In this document: positions 18,345 through 21,024 of the stretch, one piece after another
Numbering within the stretch: the first letter of the stretch is position 1
How the letters are laid out: every line of letters begins with the position of its first letter
Assembly (NCBI GenBank): GCA_026770595.1
Contig: MU633864.1
Location: 1-21,024, forward strand
Length of the DNA: 21,024 nucleotides
Reading direction: 5' to 3'
From: Ochromonadaceae sp. CCMP2298
Lineage: Eukaryota; Sar; Synurophyceae; Ochromonadales; Ochromonadaceae
Translations under genes and position numbers: made by a program
Notes under the pieces: generated by a model
Databases searched by the model: none
Told to the model about the DNA's origin: nothing
Seen by the model: the letters and a program-made list of their open reading frames with translations, nothing else

Positions 18345-18478
18345 CACAGGCCGCGGAGACACTTTTGATCATATCTCTCGATCCCCTAAACCACCAACAA
18401 GTCAAGATCGCGGAGGCGGGCGGCATTCAGGCTCTGATTGCGGTGCTGCGGGACGCGACGCCTTCTAAAGCTTAGGCT
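18345..18478 (+). pseudogene. Armadillo-repeat gene fragment
   Basis: A reading frame ending in a TAG at about 18476 encodes HQQVKIAEAGGIQALIAVLR followed by DATPSKA, which is one clear armadillo repeat of the N-Q-x-x-I-x-x-A-G-G-I-x-x-L-x-x-L-L-R-D type. Just upstream LLRLAFGADG, in a different frame, may be the end of the preceding repeat, implying a frameshift. No start, no further repeats and no flanking splice sites make an intact gene. The best reading is a decayed or transposed piece of a larger ARM gene; a terminal exon of an unseen gene is less likely. Confidence 0.6.
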
Positions 18479-18840
18479 AGGGTGCTTGGGGGATATGAGC
18501 AAGAATGGCCACTGCAGAATTATGATTCACAAAGACGCTCTGACTGCGGTGCAGCGGAACGAGATCTCGAAGGGGAAAATATGCTTCAATCGATAGGGAT
18601 GAAGAGGTGCTCATCGAGTGCAGTAAATTTTGACTGTTCGATTATCAAATTATCGAACAGTTTGTTTGATGATCGAACAGTCAAATTTTATTGCATTCGA
18701 TTTGTAGCTGTTCTTCCCCATTGATTTCGACATATCTTCGCCTCTGGTGTCCCGTCCCGCAGCAGTGCAATCAGTGCGTCTTTGCGAATCGCGTTTATGC
18801 AGTGTTCGTTCCTGGTCAGAATCCCAAGCACTACCGTAAG
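18471..18840. repeat. 370-bp imperfect inverted repeat carrying ARM-like sequence in both arms
   Basis: The left arm (18471-18649) and the reverse complement of the right arm (18840-18665) align along nearly their whole length: both run CTTA..TAG.GTGCTTGGG, then CACTGCA, GATTC.CAAAGACGC, an ARM-like CTG-rich part, ATATG, and TGACTGTTCGATNATCAAA. The innermost 19 bp match with one mismatch around a 15-bp spacer. The right arm on the minus strand encodes KDALIALLRDGTPEAK, a recognisable ARM repeat; the left arm holds a more decayed version (KDALTAVQRNE). It is a possible foldback element or natural hairpin-RNA locus. Confidence 0.75.
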
Positions 18841-18845
18841 TTAAC

Positions 18846-19256
18846 TCTACTAACTCTACTACGGGTACTAGCACTTTACCAGGAATTTTGAATTCTTTAG
18901 AAACCTGTATTTAAGAAAAGAACTAAGAGTTAATTGTAAATGTAAATTACATCGACCCTTCTTCCTTCATCTCTATACCCAAGTCCCCAGTCCCACATCC
19001 TTATACCCATACCAAGAGTACACAAGAAAAACCTTTTTTTAATTGCCTGCTTTACTTTCAACGCACACTTCCGGTACCGGTAATCATGCCCATGCAGACT
19101 ACACCTCCACCTACCAGTACTGCGAGAACTGAAGACCGCAGAAGGCGAAGGCGGAAAAGACGCAGCCGGGTGCTATGTATCGCAGTGAACTGTGTCTGGC
19201 CAAGGATGCCGTGAGCGCTGCACCCATCCCACCCACAATAAACACAAATTAAAATA
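18846..19256. other. Region without a recognisable gene
   Basis: This AT-rich 410-bp stretch lies downstream of the zinc-module gene. The short direct repeat AACTCTACT is at about 18843-18860. A 42-codon plus-strand frame (19086-19214) with an Arg/Lys-rich middle has no support beyond being open. Confidence 0.45.
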
Positions 19257-20777
19257 CTAAATATCTAAATACAAAAGATTGTTCACCACCAGAGCGACGC
19301 ACTGAAAGAGACACCGCCTCTGCAGCCCCTTCTTATGCCGCAAGAGGAGCTGCAGATCCTTCTGCATCTGCAGCTCCTTTTGAGGCATAAGCCCCGCCCC
19401 GTGCACTTTTTCGTAGGCCTTGAGCAGGTAGAGCTCGGCCTTCGCTTGGGAAAGGGGCAAGAGCACAGGCAGCACGTTGTTTCGGCGCAGTCTACTGCGA
19501 GCCTTCTCTAGATCGGCGACAGGTATTACGACACAGCCTGGCAGCGGGGAGTGCGGACACTGCCGCACGTGCAGCAGACAGGCTACTGCGCTGGGGCAAA
19601 TCTGCAGACACAGAAGGCAGAGGTGGGACCCGCACCCAGCGCAGCAGTCGGAGGCTCGGTCCTCCGTGACCAGTGGCAGTGTGCAGCTGGCGTCGGGGCA
19701 CCTGATGGTGTGTGCCGCCACCAGCTGCTGCACAATACGCGTCTCCTCTTGCTCTGCGGTCTCCTGCTGTGGCATATGGGGCTGTTGGGACTGCACCTGC
19801 CGGATCTTCTGCTGTAGCTGCTGCAGCTGCCGCTGGATCCGCCGCTGCAGCTGCTGTCTCTGCGGCCCCTGCGGCAGAGACTTGAGTGGATGGGACAGCA
19901 GATTCTGCAGATCCTGCAACAGTTTCAGCTGCTCCAGCTGCAGTTGCATCTGCTGCTGTCTCTGGTGCTGCTGTCGGATCTGCTGCTGTCTGCGCAGCTC
20001 CACCTGCCTTGTCGCGGCAACTGCGTCTCTCTCCCGCTGCACCTGCGCCACTCTGATCTCCACACCTCGCAGGTGCTCCTCCACCCGCCCCAGGCAGCGG
20101 GCAGTTTGCTCTGCGCTCAATCCCACCACCACTTCGAGCAGTGCTGATAGCCGCAACCGCTTGTGAGGGATCCCCCGCGCGTTGGGAGGGACCCACGCGT
20201 TGCCCGGATCGGGTGAGTGCGGACAATTCCGCACATGTTCGTGGCAGGTATCATTGTCCCTGCAGATCTCGAGGCACAGAAAGCACAGAAAGGTGCCGCA
20301 CCCGGCGCAACGACCAGCGGCGCAGCCGTCGGGGTCGGGGTCTAGGTGCACTGCACAATTCGGGTTGGGGCACTTGATGTTGAGCGCGTCGAGCAGGCTT
20401 TGAGCGATTGCATCGTCCGCCTCGTCCGCCAGTCCCCGCTGCTCCTCCCTGGGGGCGTCCCGTTTCGTGGACAGCAACGCTTGGTCGTACAGATCAAGCG
20501 TTTCTCTCTTCAGTTGACTGCGAAAGTAGAGAGGGTGGTAGAGCGCTGTGCACCTCACGTGAGGGTTGCCCTCTACATGGGGGCAGAGCCGCGACATTTT
20601 GGTGTTGAGGAGCATTCCGATATCAGAGCAATTCGCTGTGCAGTAGCCATTAACGCAGTCCTCGCACAGCAGGTGGTTGGCGGAGCACACCAGGCCTCTG
20701 CCCCTCTCCTCGAAGCTGAAGCACAAGAAGCACGACCGCGGCCTCGGGGCTTCTTCTCTGCCGTCCGCGTTGTTCAT
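19257..20777 (-). CDS. RING/IBR-like protein with two duplicated zinc modules and a Gln-rich coiled coil
   Basis: A single-exon 506-aa protein, ATG at 20777. The N-terminus has a RING-like cysteine set (C16-x2-C19, C31, H35, C38, C41, C46, C50). Residues 134-198 and 358-420 are two copies of one module: C-x4-C, C-x2-C-x4-C-x2-C, then C-x3-C, C-x2-H-x3-C-x-H, with RNCPHSPDPG and RQCPHSPLPG ending each copy. The pattern resembles the IBR/BRcat zinc-binding domain of RBR ubiquitin ligases. Between them residues 220-345 are Gln/Arg/Leu-rich and probably coiled coil. The tail ends in a short hydrophobic segment (CVALVVNNLLYLDI). A ubiquitin-ligase role is possible by resemblance only: the order RING-IBR-coil-IBR is not a standard RBR, and I see no clear catalytic cysteine in a Rcat context. 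Confidence 0.8.
   Translation of the reverse strand: MNNADGREEAPRPRSCFLCFSFEERGRGLVCSANHLLCEDCVNGYCTANCSDIGMLLNTKMSRLCPHVEGNPHVRCTALYHPLYFRSQLKRETLDLYDQALLSTKRDAPREEQRGLADEADDAIAQSLLDALNIKCPNPNCAVHLDPDPDGCAAGRCAGCGTFLCFLCLEICRDNDTCHEHVRNCPHSPDPGNAWVPPNARGIPHKRLRLSALLEVVVGLSAEQTARCLGRVEEHLRGVEIRVAQVQRERDAVAATRQVELRRQQQIRQQHQRQQQMQLQLEQLKLLQDLQNLLSHPLKSLPQGPQRQQLQRRIQRQLQQLQQKIRQVQSQQPHMPQQETAEQEETRIVQQLVAAHTIRCPDASCTLPLVTEDRASDCCAGCGSHLCLLCLQICPSAVACLLHVRQCPHSPLPGCVVIPVADLEKARSRLRRNNVLPVLLPLSQAKAELYLLKAYEKVHGAGLMPQKELQMQKDLQLLLRHKKGLQRRCLFQCVALVVNNLLYLDI
19332..19391. repeat. 26-bp inverted repeat inside the zinc-module gene
   Basis: CTTATGCCGCAAGAGGAGCT at 19332 continues to 19357 and is repeated inverted at 19366-19391 with two mismatches and an 8-bp loop. 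It lies in the coding region for residues about 463-482 and imposes a symmetric Gln/Leu/Lys-rich sequence there. Confidence 0.85.
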
Positions 20778-21024
20778 TTCGATACCTGATGAGCTTGGCC
20801 TGCTGCCTCTGACTGCACACTAACGTCTCTGACGTTGTGGAAGATCTAGAATGGGGGAGTGGCCTCGGCAAGGCTAGCTTAGCTGCCCACTCTGCCAGAA
20901 AAATCGGGTGTGATTGTGTCGTTGATAAGCGTGTTGATGTGGCTTCCACCCACATCTCCGTAACGCAGCGGCCGTTACAGCAACAGACTGCTCGGAGCCA
21001 CTCGAGCTCCTCCAGAACCTTCTT
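20778..21024. other. Upstream region of the zinc-module gene
   Basis: The last 247 bp probably contain the promoter of the minus-strand gene and run off the window. The hairpin repeat copy at 20851-20903 is the only structured element I see. Confidence 0.4.
20851..20903 (-). repeat. Third copy of the TTTTTCTGGCAGAG hairpin repeat
   Basis: On the minus strand it begins TTTTTCTGGCAGAGTGG, followed by AGCTAAGCTAGCCTTGCCGAGG and CCACTCCCCCA in sequence. It matches the tandem units at 680-773 apart from a 6-bp length difference. The outer stem GAGTGG/CCACTC replaces GAGCGG/CCGCTC of the other copy, a paired change. TGGCAGAGTGG is a perfect A-box consensus. Confidence 0.7.

Noticed and set aside
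18650-18874. Minus-strand open frame across the inverted repeat
   Set aside because: It is the palindrome read through in one frame; the ARM-like signal is in another frame and is broken.
19086-19214. 42-codon plus-strand frame with an Arg/Lys-rich stretch
   Set aside because: No homology, no clear context, and a length expected by chance.

Overview
This window looks like nuclear DNA of a eukaryote. Conserved proteins are interrupted by short GT-AG introns of roughly 65 to 220 nt whose splice phases fit exactly, and the families are typically eukaryotic (VAMP7-type SNARE, ORMDL, MOZART1, SF1/FUBP-like KH protein, GT61 glycosyltransferase). Several leaders suggest organelle import. The ABC1 kinase starts with a signal-peptide-like stretch followed by Ala-Phe (DAFVSP), which resembles the bipartite plastid-targeting signal of algae with a red-derived complex plastid. 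TilS and the glutaminyl-tRNA synthetase also carry leaders. A microalga with a complex plastid is therefore my best guess; this is inference, and I cannot name the taxon.

Layout. Bases 1-920 are repeat-rich: an element with 54-bp perfect inverted arms, a tRNA-derived SINE-like piece, a second copy of the element core with different ends, and a 47-bp tandem hairpin repeat. Then come a LCM/TIGR00027-type methyltransferase with a one-base frameshift (922-1910, +), a five-exon KH-domain splicing-factor-like protein (2085-4555, -), a four-exon tRNA(Ile)-lysidine synthase (4986-6702, +), a VAMP7-like R-SNARE (7148-7795, -), a two-exon ORMDL protein (8315-8960, +), a three-exon ABC1 kinase (9422-11810, -), a three-exon bacterial-type GlnRS with an added EMAP-II-like tRNA-binding domain (12286-15124, -), a GT61-type glycosyltransferase (15594-16961, +), a tiny two-exon MOZART1 gene (17437-17704, -), decayed armadillo-repeat DNA with a 370-bp imperfect inverted repeat (18345-18840), and an unusual protein with a RING-like start and two duplicated IBR-like zinc modules (19257-20777, -). 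The last 250 bases hold another copy of the hairpin repeat seen near base 700.

The genes do not form an operon or an obvious pathway. TilS and GlnRS both serve translation, perhaps in an organelle; ORMDL, VAMP7 and GT61 belong to the secretory system. The most notable items are the GlnRS fusion, the separate in-frame exon carrying a probable U2AF-binding motif in the KH protein, the duplicated IBR-like protein, the MOZART1 gene with a 26-nt last coding exon, the ARM-derived foldback locus, and a small hairpin repeat family whose stem shows compensatory changes. All gene models were read by eye; no database search was run.
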